Positions 22,272 through 30,152 of a stretch of 39,318 bases of DNA are shown one piece after another. The notes under the pieces are model-generated. The model was given only the letters and a program-made list of their open reading frames with translations, had not been told where the DNA came from and made no database searches. Numbering within the stretch: position 1 is the stretch's first letter; the number at the start of each line of letters is the position of its first letter. The translations under genes and the position numbers were made by a program. Origin of the DNA: Phocaeicola faecicola. Lineage in GTDB: Bacteria; Bacteroidota; Bacteroidia; Bacteroidales; Bacteroidaceae. The stretch lies in assembly GCF_013618865.1 (NCBI RefSeq), contig NZ_JABSOE010000043.1, positions 1 to 39,318 on the forward strand, in the 5' to 3' direction.

Positions 22272-23969
22272 ATGGCTAATATACTGGAATTCATAATCAA
22301 CATACAAGGCAAGCAGAATGGAGTTGTACAACAGGTGCAGCGAATCCAGAATAAGGTGGACGATACCGACAGATCTGTGCAGAAGTTGAACGGGCGTTTG
22401 TTCGGCTTGAAATCGGCCTTGATGTCCTTGCCGGGTGCAGAGTTCTTTACGAATCCGATAGTGGCTATATCGGCGGCTACAGGTGTCATAGCGAAAATGG
22501 GTATGGATGCGGATAAGACGGCAGTATCATTCGATGTGTTGTTAGGCTCGCAGACAAAATCGGCTGAGATGCTCAAGGAGATGAACCGTTATGCTGCTGA
22601 TTCTCCTTATAGCAGATTAGGCGTACAGGAAGCTGCAAAAACCATGCTTGGCTTTGGCGTAGAGGCAGATAATGTCATGAGTTCTCTAAGAGTGCTGGGT
22701 GATATTGCAATGGGTGACAGCGAGCGTTTCAAAGGCCTTGCACTGGTATTCTCTCAGGTAGCGGCAGCCGGAAAGCTGCAAGGGCAGGACTTGTTGCAAC
22801 TCGTGACAAACGGATATAATCCTCTCATTGATATATCAAAGCTGACAGGCAAGTCTGTTGCTGTGCTCCGTGAAGAAATGTCACAAGGTAAGATATCGTT
22901 TGACCTGATGCGCCAGGCTATGGTACTGGCGACTTCCGAAGGTGGCAAGTATTATAAGATGAATGACAAGATAGCCAAGACACCTTTTGGAAGATTCGGA
23001 CAACTTGCCGACCAGGCAAAAGATACACTTATTTCTTTGTATGGAGTTATAAAACCGTTGCTTATACCCAGTTTCAATCTTTTGAGTAATATTCTTACAG
23101 CTACAGAACCTGTTATTGAATTTATGAAGACAGGTGTAGAATGGCTTGTAAGCAATTTTGAAAGATTGCAGCCTATTCTGATAGGTGTAGGTGCAGCATG
23201 GGCGACTTACAACGGCTATATGTTCGTAAATACAACGATACTGAAAGGCTGGACTATTGCACAATGGGCACAGGTAACTGCGATGATTGCGGCAGAGAAA
23301 GCACAGAAATTGCTTAATCTGGCAATGTCTATGAATCCTGTAGGCTTGATAGTGGCAGGGATTACTGCACTTATCGCTGTGTTGGTGGTATGTTGGAATA
23401 AATTTGACGGCTTCCGTGCAACAGTGAAAGCCACTTGGGACGTTGTTAAAGGTTTTGGTAATATCCTCAAAGAGTATGTTGTGGATAGAGTCAAGGAGAT
23501 TATCAGCGGCTTAGGCTCAATGGGTAAAGCTATATCCAAACTCTTCAAGGGTGACTTTAATGGAGCATGGAAAGCTGCTCAGAAAGGTGCGAAAGATATT
23601 GTAGGTTTTGATTCTGCAAAAACTCTTGCCTCCAAAACTAGCAGTCTTGGTAATCAGATTCCTCAGTTCTATCAGCAAAGACTATTGGCTGAAAAGGCAA
23701 AAGGCATATCTGATGCCAAAGCAGCTGGGGGCACTACTTCCAAAACGTCTTCCAACGTATACACCCCACCTACCGATGAATCCGGCAAAGGATCTGAATC
23801 AATCGTTACAGGCGGCACACGCAACACTCAGATTACGATGAATATAAACAAATTCTTCGATTACCTGAACGTAACGATGATGGATAAGGCCGATACAAAG
23901 GAGATACAGAGAATAGTTCTTGAATCAATCAACCGTAGCCTCGAGATAGCTACATCAGCAGCAAGATGA
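22272..23969 (+). CDS. Tail tape measure protein
   Basis: A 565-residue protein with the TMP pattern: N-terminal coiled coil, the conserved FDVLLGSQTKSAEMLKEMNR and AKTMLGFGVEADNVMSSLRVLGDIA segments, central hydrophobic helices (about 275-380, including two likely membrane-active stretches) and a low-complexity C-terminus. It sets tail length and leaves the tail at infection. Short for a TMP, so the tail should be short, roughly 80 nm by the usual 0.15 nm per residue rule. Confidence 0.85.
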   Translation: MANILEFIINIQGKQNGVVQQVQRIQNKVDDTDRSVQKLNGRLFGLKSALMSLPGAEFFTNPIVAISAATGVIAKMGMDADKTAVSFDVLLGSQTKSAEMLKEMNRYAADSPYSRLGVQEAAKTMLGFGVEADNVMSSLRVLGDIAMGDSERFKGLALVFSQVAAAGKLQGQDLLQLVTNGYNPLIDISKLTGKSVAVLREEMSQGKISFDLMRQAMVLATSEGGKYYKMNDKIAKTPFGRFGQLADQAKDTLISLYGVIKPLLIPSFNLLSNILTATEPVIEFMKTGVEWLVSNFERLQPILIGVGAAWATYNGYMFVNTTILKGWTIAQWAQVTAMIAAEKAQKLLNLAMSMNPVGLIVAGITALIAVLVVCWNKFDGFRATVKATWDVVKGFGNILKEYVVDRVKEIISGLGSMGKAISKLFKGDFNGAWKAAQKGAKDIVGFDSAKTLASKTSSLGNQIPQFYQQRLLAEKAKGISDAKAAGGTTSKTSSNVYTPPTDESGKGSESIVTGGTRNTQITMNINKFFDYLNVTMMDKADTKEIQRIVLESINRSLEIATSAAR

Positions 23970-23970
23970 T

Positions 23971-24582
23971 ATGGCATTGACTAAGTTTATCCTGGGAAAT
24001 ATACTTGCCCGTACTACCGGGCTGAAGGTACCGCCTTACTGGCTATTCAATCAGACGCCTGTAACCGAGGGCGACAGTTCCGGCTACAGCGAACTGATGA
24101 AGCTTAGTGAGGAGGAAATGACAGAGCAGCTTCGCAGCAATGCGCTTGGTGTGCCTATGCGTATGCCTTTGGAGATAAGGAAGGATGGCGACAGCGAATA
24201 CTGGCTTCTTCCTTTCGAACCTCTGATTACAGTTACAGGCAAGAACATCATTACAAAGAGGCATGTAAGCAAGGGCAAAGTTCGTGGCTCTATCAAGGAG
24301 AGATGGACTCAGGACGACTATCAGATACAGATACAGGGCATCCTGATGAATACCGAAGAGAAAGCCTATCCGCGCGATGATGTGCAGAAGCTGCGCAAGT
24401 ATTGCGAGGCTGCGAAATGGGAAGTACGTTGCCCTCTCTTCGAGATATTCTCAATCTTCCAGATAGTAGTGGAAAGCTACAACTTTCCTTTCACAAGCGG
24501 TCTTGCGAATCAGGCTTACGACCTGTCTTGCTGTTCTGACGATACATATAAATTGTTACTGAAGAAAAAGGATATGCAATAA
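23971..24582 (+). CDS. DUF6046-type tail/baseplate protein
   Basis: A 203-residue protein directly after the tape measure and overlapping the next gene by one base. WLLPFEPLITVTGKNIITKRHV and SIKERWTQDDYQIQIQGILMN fit the DUF6046 group found in Bacteroidetes myovirus tails. Position equals that of Mu gp43 (DNA circularisation/baseplate), so it is likely a tail initiator or baseplate hub component. Confidence 0.65.
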   Translation: MALTKFILGNILARTTGLKVPPYWLFNQTPVTEGDSSGYSELMKLSEEEMTEQLRSNALGVPMRMPLEIRKDGDSEYWLLPFEPLITVTGKNIITKRHVSKGKVRGSIKERWTQDDYQIQIQGILMNTEEKAYPRDDVQKLRKYCEAAKWEVRCPLFEIFSIFQIVVESYNFPFTSGLANQAYDLSCCSDDTYKLLLKKKDMQ

Positions 24583-25535
24583 TGTTTACACTAGGATATG
24601 ACATCAAACTGGCTGACTTCCGTCTGGGTATGCTGGACAAAGTTGAGATACACCGTTCGGTGGAGCTGCTGGCAGATACGGCAACTATAGTTTTGCCCGG
24701 ATCTGAATACAACAAGGCTCTGGACGTGGAAAGCCTTATAAAGCGTGGTGATCCGGTAAGCATCAGCATAGGCTACGAGGAGACAGGACTGCGTGAGGAG
24801 TTCAGAGGATGGATTCAGCGCATAAGTACCGATGACGGCAGTATCACCATAGAATGCGAAGACGACCTGTACAAGTTCCGCAAGTCACTACCGAACGAAG
24901 AACTGAAGGCTGTTACCCTTGAATCTCTGCTGAAAAAGGTGATATCAGGAATCGGAGAAAGCTACAAGTTGGACTGCACTTATTCGTGGACTTATGAAAA
25001 GTTCGTCATCAACACCGCTACAGGCTACGATGTACTGAAGAAGGTGCAGGAAGAATCGGGAGCTGACATCTATCTGGCTGACGATACGCTGCATGTTCAT
25101 GCACCGGCTGAAGCTGTGGGCGATGATGTATTCTACAATTTTTCGCTTAATGTGGAAGAATGCGACCTCACTTACCGAAAGGCAGAGGACCGCAAGGTTC
25201 AGGTAGTCGTGAAAGCTACCATGCCGGACGGCACGGTGAAGGAAATTGAGACAGGAACCACGGGCGGCGATAAGGTGGAGATACGTTGTGCTACCAGTGA
25301 TGAAGCGAGCATGAAGAAGCGCGGCGAAACGGAAGTGAAACGCCTTTCCTTTGACGGCTATGACGGCAATATCACTACATGGCTGATTCCTTACTGCAAG
25401 CCCGGTGACACGGCAGAACTGAAAGATGAAGACTATCCCGAAAAGGACGGAAGGTACTTTGTCCAGGCAGTGACAACAGAGTTCAGCAGAGATGGCGGCA
25501 AACGAACGGTAGAACTTGGATTCAGATTAAGTTGA
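24582..25535 (+). CDS. Baseplate hub protein (gpD / Mu gp44-like)
   Basis: A 317-residue protein resembling the late-control gpD/VgrG N-terminal hub fold: successive beta-rich domains, SISIGYEETGLREEFRGWIQRISTDDGSITIECED (first barrel) and a C-terminal DYPEKDGRYFVQAVTTEFSRDGGKRTVELGF end typical of the family. It would form the trimeric hub joining tube and spike. Confidence 0.75.
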   Translation: MFTLGYDIKLADFRLGMLDKVEIHRSVELLADTATIVLPGSEYNKALDVESLIKRGDPVSISIGYEETGLREEFRGWIQRISTDDGSITIECEDDLYKFRKSLPNEELKAVTLESLLKKVISGIGESYKLDCTYSWTYEKFVINTATGYDVLKKVQEESGADIYLADDTLHVHAPAEAVGDDVFYNFSLNVEECDLTYRKAEDRKVQVVVKATMPDGTVKEIETGTTGGDKVEIRCATSDEASMKKRGETEVKRLSFDGYDGNITTWLIPYCKPGDTAELKDEDYPEKDGRYFVQAVTTEFSRDGGKRTVELGFRLS

Positions 25536-25542
25536 TTAGATT

Positions 25543-26049
25543 ATGGATCAGTATAAAAGACTATACGAAAATCTCCGTAACGTGGGAGGTCAGAAGATTA
25601 CTATCTGGCAGGGCATTGTGAAGAGTGTGGAAAGCATTACATGTACCGTGACTTTTGGCAAACAGGATGTAAGCGGCGTGCGTCTGCGGGCTTCTGAAAA
25701 AGAGAATGCAGACAACATACTGATTACTCCGAAAGTCGGAACTGCGGTAACTGTAGGTAGTCTGACGGGCGATTACAGCCAGTTGGTAGTGTTGCAGATA
25801 GACCAGATTGAGACTATCATTATCAACGGCGGTAAGCTGGGCGGCCTTATCAATATTGAGACTCTTACGGAAAAAATCAACAAACTGGTAGATGCCTTCA
25901 ATAGTCATACTCTTGCTTCTGGTGCTGTAGCAGTAGCCGGCTCTGCCACCAATCAGAGCAACCCTGCGCCGATTCAGGTGCCGGCTATACAGCAGAAAGC
26001 CGACAAACTCAATAAAGGCGACTACGAGGACGAAAAGATAAAACATTGA
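25543..26049 (+). CDS. Baseplate spike/assembly protein (gpV / Mu gp45-like)
   Basis: The 168-residue product begins with an OB-fold-like part (WQGIVKSVESITCTVTFGKQDVSGVRLRA), then TETIIINGGKLGGLINIETL, a probable start of a beta-helix, then a Leu/Asn coil (EKINKLVDAFNSHT). This is the layout of gpV-type puncturing spikes. It would sit at the tip of the tail tube. Neighbours are hub and gp25-like genes. Confidence 0.68.
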   Translation: MDQYKRLYENLRNVGGQKITIWQGIVKSVESITCTVTFGKQDVSGVRLRASEKENADNILITPKVGTAVTVGSLTGDYSQLVVLQIDQIETIIINGGKLGGLINIETLTEKINKLVDAFNSHTLASGAVAVAGSATNQSNPAPIQVPAIQQKADKLNKGDYEDEKIKH

Positions 26050-26052
26050 TTT

Positions 26053-26364
26053 ATGCTAGGAACTGGAATACAACTCAAGGATTACGATCTTGACATCAAT
26101 GTAATAAGAGGGCCGGACGGCAAGATATTGCGAGGTGTCAGGATTGGAGACGTGACGGCACAGAATCAGGCTATCATCTTGGTATGCCACAAGGGTGAAT
26201 TGAAGGAGCAGCCGGCAGTCGGTGTAGGTATCAGCGACATGGCTCTGGACCACAATCCCCTTGCATGGCGAACGAAGATCCGTGAGCAGCTTGAATTTGA
26301 CGGCCAGGATGTGAACAAAGTCACAATTACAACAGACAGCATCAGTATAGATGCACATTATTAA
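26053..26364 (+). CDS. Baseplate wedge protein (gpW/gp25-like, Mu gp46)
   Basis: A 103-residue protein in the gp46/gp25 position, with conserved-looking LVCHKGELKEQPAVGVGI and a helix around WRTKIREQLEFDGQDVNKVTI. gp25 proteins initiate sheath assembly at the baseplate. It ends immediately before iteron locus D; its TAA is at 26362-26364. Confidence 0.7.
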   Translation: MLGTGIQLKDYDLDINVIRGPDGKILRGVRIGDVTAQNQAIILVCHKGELKEQPAVGVGISDMALDHNPLAWRTKIREQLEFDGQDVNKVTITTDSISIDAHY

Positions 26365-26366
26365 CC

Positions 26367-26399
26367 GTTCAATGAACGTTCAGTGAACGTTTGCTGAAC
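26367..26399 (+). repeat. Iteron locus D: three 11-bp units upstream of lysis genes
   Basis: GTTCAATGAAC, GTTCAGTGAAC and GTTTGCTGAAC are adjacent (starts 26367, 26378, 26389). The array begins two bases after the baseplate gene stop and ends 20 bp before the holin start, so it could control the lysis cassette. Confidence 0.82.
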
Positions 26400-26419
26400 A
26401 TAAAATACAGACCTTAATC

Positions 26420-26890
26420 ATGGATATTATAACAGAAATAAAGAATCTGCTGGTCACTCTCTTCAGTGTGACACTGGCATACTTCGCACCGCTTAACGAT
26501 ATGGTGTTCATCATCTTCTTCATCTTCCTTATCAACATGATGGCAGGGATGATTTCGGGCATCGTGGTGAACAACGAGCCATTCAACAATAAGAAGTTTT
26601 TCAAGTGCCTCATGGAGACTTTTGTCTTTTACGTAATAGTGCTTTGCATCTACGTAATAGGTGAAAAATTGGGCAATATAGAAGGAGCTATGCAGTGTAT
26701 AACTGGTGTGGTATATGCAATACTATATTTCTACGGTACGAACATATTACGTAATGCTAATCAGTTATTCCCCGACAGTAAGACGCTGGCCTTTATTTAC
26801 TATGTTGTCAGCTTCGAAATCGTGAAGAAGATACCGTATTTACAGCAATTTAATAATCAATGTAATCAATCAAAAGAAAATAAATCATGA
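26420..26890 (+). CDS. Holin
   Basis: A 156-residue membrane protein with about four hydrophobic segments (roughly 10-25, 28-50, 67-85 and 92-112) and a polar C-terminus, in the phage holin family typical of Bacteroidetes. It directly precedes the endolysin, overlapping by four bases. It would form inner-membrane holes and time lysis. Confidence 0.75.
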   Translation: MDIITEIKNLLVTLFSVTLAYFAPLNDMVFIIFFIFLINMMAGMISGIVVNNEPFNNKKFFKCLMETFVFYVIVLCIYVIGEKLGNIEGAMQCITGVVYAILYFYGTNILRNANQLFPDSKTLAFIYYVVSFEIVKKIPYLQQFNNQCNQSKENKS

Positions 26891-27282
26891 AACACTTTAC
26901 AATGGGCGAACTACTCAGAAGTTCTACTGCCGATGCCCACGGCATCAACAACAAGTGTGACATATCGAGTGCATCAGCCTTGAAAGCTCTTGCCGAGAAC
27001 GTACTTGACCCTGCTCGTGAATCAATAGGAGTCCCTATCTACGTGAACAGCGGCTACAGATGCCCGCAACTGAACAGGCTTGTAGGCGGTGCGCCAAACA
27101 GCCAGCACACGAAAGGCGAAGCTGCCGACATCACTACAGGCACAAAAGAAGGAAACAAGGCTCTGTTTGAATATATCCGTGATAACCTTCCATACGACCA
27201 GCTTATCAACGAAAAGGATTACAGTTGGGTACACGTGAGCTACAAAAAGTCAGGAAACAGAAAAGAAGTATTGAACCTATGA
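26887..27282 (+). CDS. Endolysin, M15-type D-Ala-D-Ala peptidase
   Basis: A 131-residue M15A peptidase. The zinc-site motifs SQHTKGEAADI (His and Asp ligands, about residues 74-84) and WVHVSY (His ligand, about 117) are present, as is the family's NSGYRCPQLN segment. It cleaves peptidoglycan stem peptides. There is no signal peptide, so export depends on the holin. It overlaps the spanin gene by four bases (ATGA). Confidence 0.88.
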   Translation: MKHFTMGELLRSSTADAHGINNKCDISSASALKALAENVLDPARESIGVPIYVNSGYRCPQLNRLVGGAPNSQHTKGEAADITTGTKEGNKALFEYIRDNLPYDQLINEKDYSWVHVSYKKSGNRKEVLNL

Positions 27283-27833
27283 AAAAGTTATTAAAAGAAT
27301 TATCCATATCTCTAATTATGATGTTTGTTTGCTTCATAGTCGGGCTGATGACGCCCGGCTGTGCAACAAATCCGCCAGTCAAGATCCAGGAGGACACAGT
27401 TACAGAATCGCGTGAGAACATCAGGGAAAGCGGAAAGTCGACTGTTGAGGAAGACATCAAAGAGCTTTCATCTACAGTACAGGAAATAGTCCGTAAGGCT
27501 ATGGAGAAACTGGAAATAAAGACTGAGAAGACTACATATACACCTCCTGATTCTACCGGAAAGCAATATCTTAAGGATAAGACTATTACAACAATCAATA
27601 AGGATACACGACAGGAAGAGGAAAGCCGGACGGAAATATCGGACACTCTCAGTGCAACGATTACACGCAATGACAGTACAGATACTGATATGACATTGCA
27701 GTCGACGGCTAACATCCATCAGGAAGCAGAACGGAAATCCGCAATATCATGGTGGCAGGCTGCACTGATGTTCCTGGGAGGAGTTACATTAATCTATATT
27801 GGTATAAAGATATATAAAAAGAAACTACCATGA
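27279..27833 (+). CDS. Probable unimolecular spanin
   Basis: The 184-residue product has an N-terminal hydrophobic segment ending LMTPGCATN, a lipobox-like site with Cys near residue 27, a long polar helical periplasmic part, and a C-terminal membrane segment (AALMFLGGVTLIYIGIKIY) with basic tail. An outer-membrane lipoprotein end plus an inner-membrane anchor in one chain is the u-spanin design. It completes the holin-endolysin-spanin cassette and would fuse the membranes at the last step of lysis. ATG 27279 was chosen for the signal sequence. Confidence 0.7.
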   Translation: MKKLLKELSISLIMMFVCFIVGLMTPGCATNPPVKIQEDTVTESRENIRESGKSTVEEDIKELSSTVQEIVRKAMEKLEIKTEKTTYTPPDSTGKQYLKDKTITTINKDTRQEEESRTEISDTLSATITRNDSTDTDMTLQSTANIHQEAERKSAISWWQAALMFLGGVTLIYIGIKIYKKKLP

Positions 27834-28108
27834 CAGTGATGGTGTTAAATGGTCAGACACTAGCCGACATCGCAATACAGGAATACGGAAGTCTGGAGGC
27901 TGTTACATTGCTGGCTGCGGCCAACAATGTCAGTCCTTCGGCTACTTTACTAACGGGAACAGAACTGTATGCGCCGGAACAGGTTTTTGACAAGGAGATG
28001 CAGGACTATTGTAAGAATAACAATATACGCCCTGCAACAGAGACAGACGAATACGGAGAAATCAAGTTAAGAATCTTTACAAAACAATTCACTAAAGAAT
28101 TTATGTAA
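27830..28108 (+). CDS. Tail protein X / LysM-like protein
   Basis: A 92-residue protein with a LysM-type start (VLNGQTLADIAIQEYGSLEAVTLLAAANNVSPSATLLTGTELY) as in gpX-type tail proteins that bind the hub. A Cys and acidic tail follow. It restarts the baseplate gene order after the lysis cassette, overlapping the spanin by four bases. Confidence 0.68.
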   Translation: MTVMVLNGQTLADIAIQEYGSLEAVTLLAAANNVSPSATLLTGTELYAPEQVFDKEMQDYCKNNNIRPATETDEYGEIKLRIFTKQFTKEFM

Positions 28109-28109
28109 C

Positions 28110-28952
28110 ATGACTATCAAAGAAATCAAGAAGATAATGACAGATGCATTTCTGGCAGATCCGACACTGAAGAATGCTTATGGGATCAAGGATGGTGCGA
28201 CATGGGACAGTACCTTCTCTTCAGTCAGCATAGAGAATATATTAATCTATATCGTAGCTGTGTGTCATTATGTGTTATACAAGGCTTTTGATGCTCATAA
28301 GGTGGATATTGATGCACTTATAGCGGCTAATATCGTACCTACTACACGATGGTATCACACAAAGTGTTTAGGATTCCAATACGGAGACGAACTGATTTTT
28401 GATGAAGCAACACAGAGTTATCGCTATCAGACTGTAGATGAAACGAAACAGATAATCAAGTACGCAGCTGTACGTGATGCAGGTAATACTATAGACATTC
28501 TTGTAGCTAAGGATAACGGAGGAAAGCCGGCAATACTTAGTGCAACAGAACTGAAAGCATTCAGCAGTTATATGTCTCAGATTAAAATTGCAGGTGTATT
28601 GCTCAATATACAGTCATTACCGGCAGACAGCATACAGATTGAGGCGGTTATTTCTGTAGATCCACAGATTATAACTACATCAGGTGTGCGTATCAGCGAC
28701 GGTAGTAAGCCTGTAGAGGATGCAATTAATCAATATCTGGCAGGAATTGTGTACGGTGGAACTTTTAATAAGACAAAATGCGTAGATGCTATACAGGCAG
28801 TCAATGGTGTTATAGATATTGACCTGAAGGGGGTTAAGGCAAAATCATCGACAGAACTGTCATACAAGGATGTTACTACCAATAATTATAATGCCGTGGC
28901 AGGATGCCTGGTATCAAATGACCTTAATACAAGTCTTAGTTATGTGGTATAA
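28110..28952 (+). CDS. Baseplate J-like protein (Mu gp47)
   Basis: A 280-residue protein with baseplate_J features: an N-terminal helical part with WDSTFSSVSIENILIYIVAVC, a central AVRDAGNTIDILVAKDNGG, the SLPADSIQIEAVISVDPQI strand region and a C-terminal VNGVIDIDLKGV. It forms baseplate wedges. It overlaps the next gene by 11 bp. Confidence 0.72.
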   Translation: MTIKEIKKIMTDAFLADPTLKNAYGIKDGATWDSTFSSVSIENILIYIVAVCHYVLYKAFDAHKVDIDALIAANIVPTTRWYHTKCLGFQYGDELIFDEATQSYRYQTVDETKQIIKYAAVRDAGNTIDILVAKDNGGKPAILSATELKAFSSYMSQIKIAGVLLNIQSLPADSIQIEAVISVDPQIITTSGVRISDGSKPVEDAINQYLAGIVYGGTFNKTKCVDAIQAVNGVIDIDLKGVKAKSSTELSYKDVTTNNYNAVAGCLVSNDLNTSLSYVV

Positions 28953-29415
28953 TATAGATATATTGAAGTTTGCTCTGAACGTGTTGCCACCTGTGCTGAG
29001 ACGTAATGTGCTGTTTGCGCTTATGAAGGTGCTGCTTGTGCCTCTTATAGAATTGCAGACAGCTTTTATTCAATACGTCAGGCAATGCAATGATAATATA
29101 CGTGTAAATGGTCAAGTGATTTACATAGTAAAGGCGATTAAGGATTATTTCCTGCTGGATAATGATGATGTGTATATTACGGAGCTTGAAACCGGTACAA
29201 GGACAGTGTATTTCCGTACGAAGCAGCCTTATGTGTATATATCGAATTCTGCTAATGATCCTCTGTATATACCTAATACATCATTTAACGCACAGATGCG
29301 TTTCGTCGTCAATATACCCGAATACCTGAGCGACAGAATTGAAGAAGTGAGAAGTATTGTAGATTTCAATAAACCAGCCGGAAGGCAATATATAATTAGA
29401 GTGTATGAACGATAG
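28942..29415 (+). CDS. Baseplate protein (Mu gp48 / gpI position)
   Basis: A 157-residue protein beginning MWYNIDILKFALNVLPPVLR, located after the J-like gene like gp48/gpI. The first helix LPPVLRRNVLFALMKVLLVPLIEL is typical of these wedge proteins. ATG 28942 is preferred since the earlier ATG at 28870 lies deep within the J-like gene and adds unrelated residues. Confidence 0.62.
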   Translation: MWYNIDILKFALNVLPPVLRRNVLFALMKVLLVPLIELQTAFIQYVRQCNDNIRVNGQVIYIVKAIKDYFLLDNDDVYITELETGTRTVYFRTKQPYVYISNSANDPLYIPNTSFNAQMRFVVNIPEYLSDRIEEVRSIVDFNKPAGRQYIIRVYER

Positions 29416-30151
29416 ATTATTAGTTAATGATGGCGGACAGCCTTTCCTTGCATCCGATTTTACATTCATGCAGGATGCTTTGCGTAGAACCATAGGGCTA
29501 TTGGCCAAGACAAACGGAGAAAGATATATACTTTGGGGTGTCCTTTCAGATGATAAACAATCAATCATTGAAGGTGCTGTAGTAATTGATGGTGAAGTTT
29601 ATCAGGTTCCGGCACTTGGAGCAATAGACGGAAAATATCTATGCTTTACCAAGAGGCAATACGATTCACGCGAATACGAAGACGGTTCAACCAAAAATAT
29701 CAAAGAAACTGTTAACGTTACATTGTCATCTGAAACAACAGGAACATTTGCTTACGTTACTCCTACATCATTGCAGAACGTACAACAACTTGAAACACAG
29801 CGAAGATATATTGTAAAACATCTTGAAGGGGATTGTAACCCTAATATCGGATTTACTATAGCGATTAAACCTTCGCTTGGATTAAAATTTGGAGATGTTG
29901 CAATAGTCAGCATGAATATACCAACACGGGATAATCCTAATGTTTTAGTTGGAGGAACAATGATGGCTATCGTGAAAGATGGTTTAGACGATAATCCTTT
30001 CGCCGTTTTGTATTATCAAGATGGAACAGGTTTATTTGGAGTAAGCTTGTATAATGATAGAATACAGAGTGTATATTCTCGGCAAACTGTGCCTGCTATA
30101 CGCCCTTCTGGTACAGTAAAAATAGATTTATTAATTATTAAACAGCTATAA
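29405..30151 (+). CDS. Tail/baseplate protein before the fibre
   Basis: A 248-residue beta-rich protein (MNDRLLVNDGGQPFLASDFTF...) preceding the tail fibre. GGQPFLASDFTFMQDALRRTIGLLAKTNG near the start recalls baseplate-proximal fibre or collar proteins. No precise family recognised. It probably connects baseplate and fibre. Confidence 0.55.
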   Translation: MNDRLLVNDGGQPFLASDFTFMQDALRRTIGLLAKTNGERYILWGVLSDDKQSIIEGAVVIDGEVYQVPALGAIDGKYLCFTKRQYDSREYEDGSTKNIKETVNVTLSSETTGTFAYVTPTSLQNVQQLETQRRYIVKHLEGDCNPNIGFTIAIKPSLGLKFGDVAIVSMNIPTRDNPNVLVGGTMMAIVKDGLDDNPFAVLYYQDGTGLFGVSLYNDRIQSVYSRQTVPAIRPSGTVKIDLLIIKQL

Positions 30152-30152
30152 C

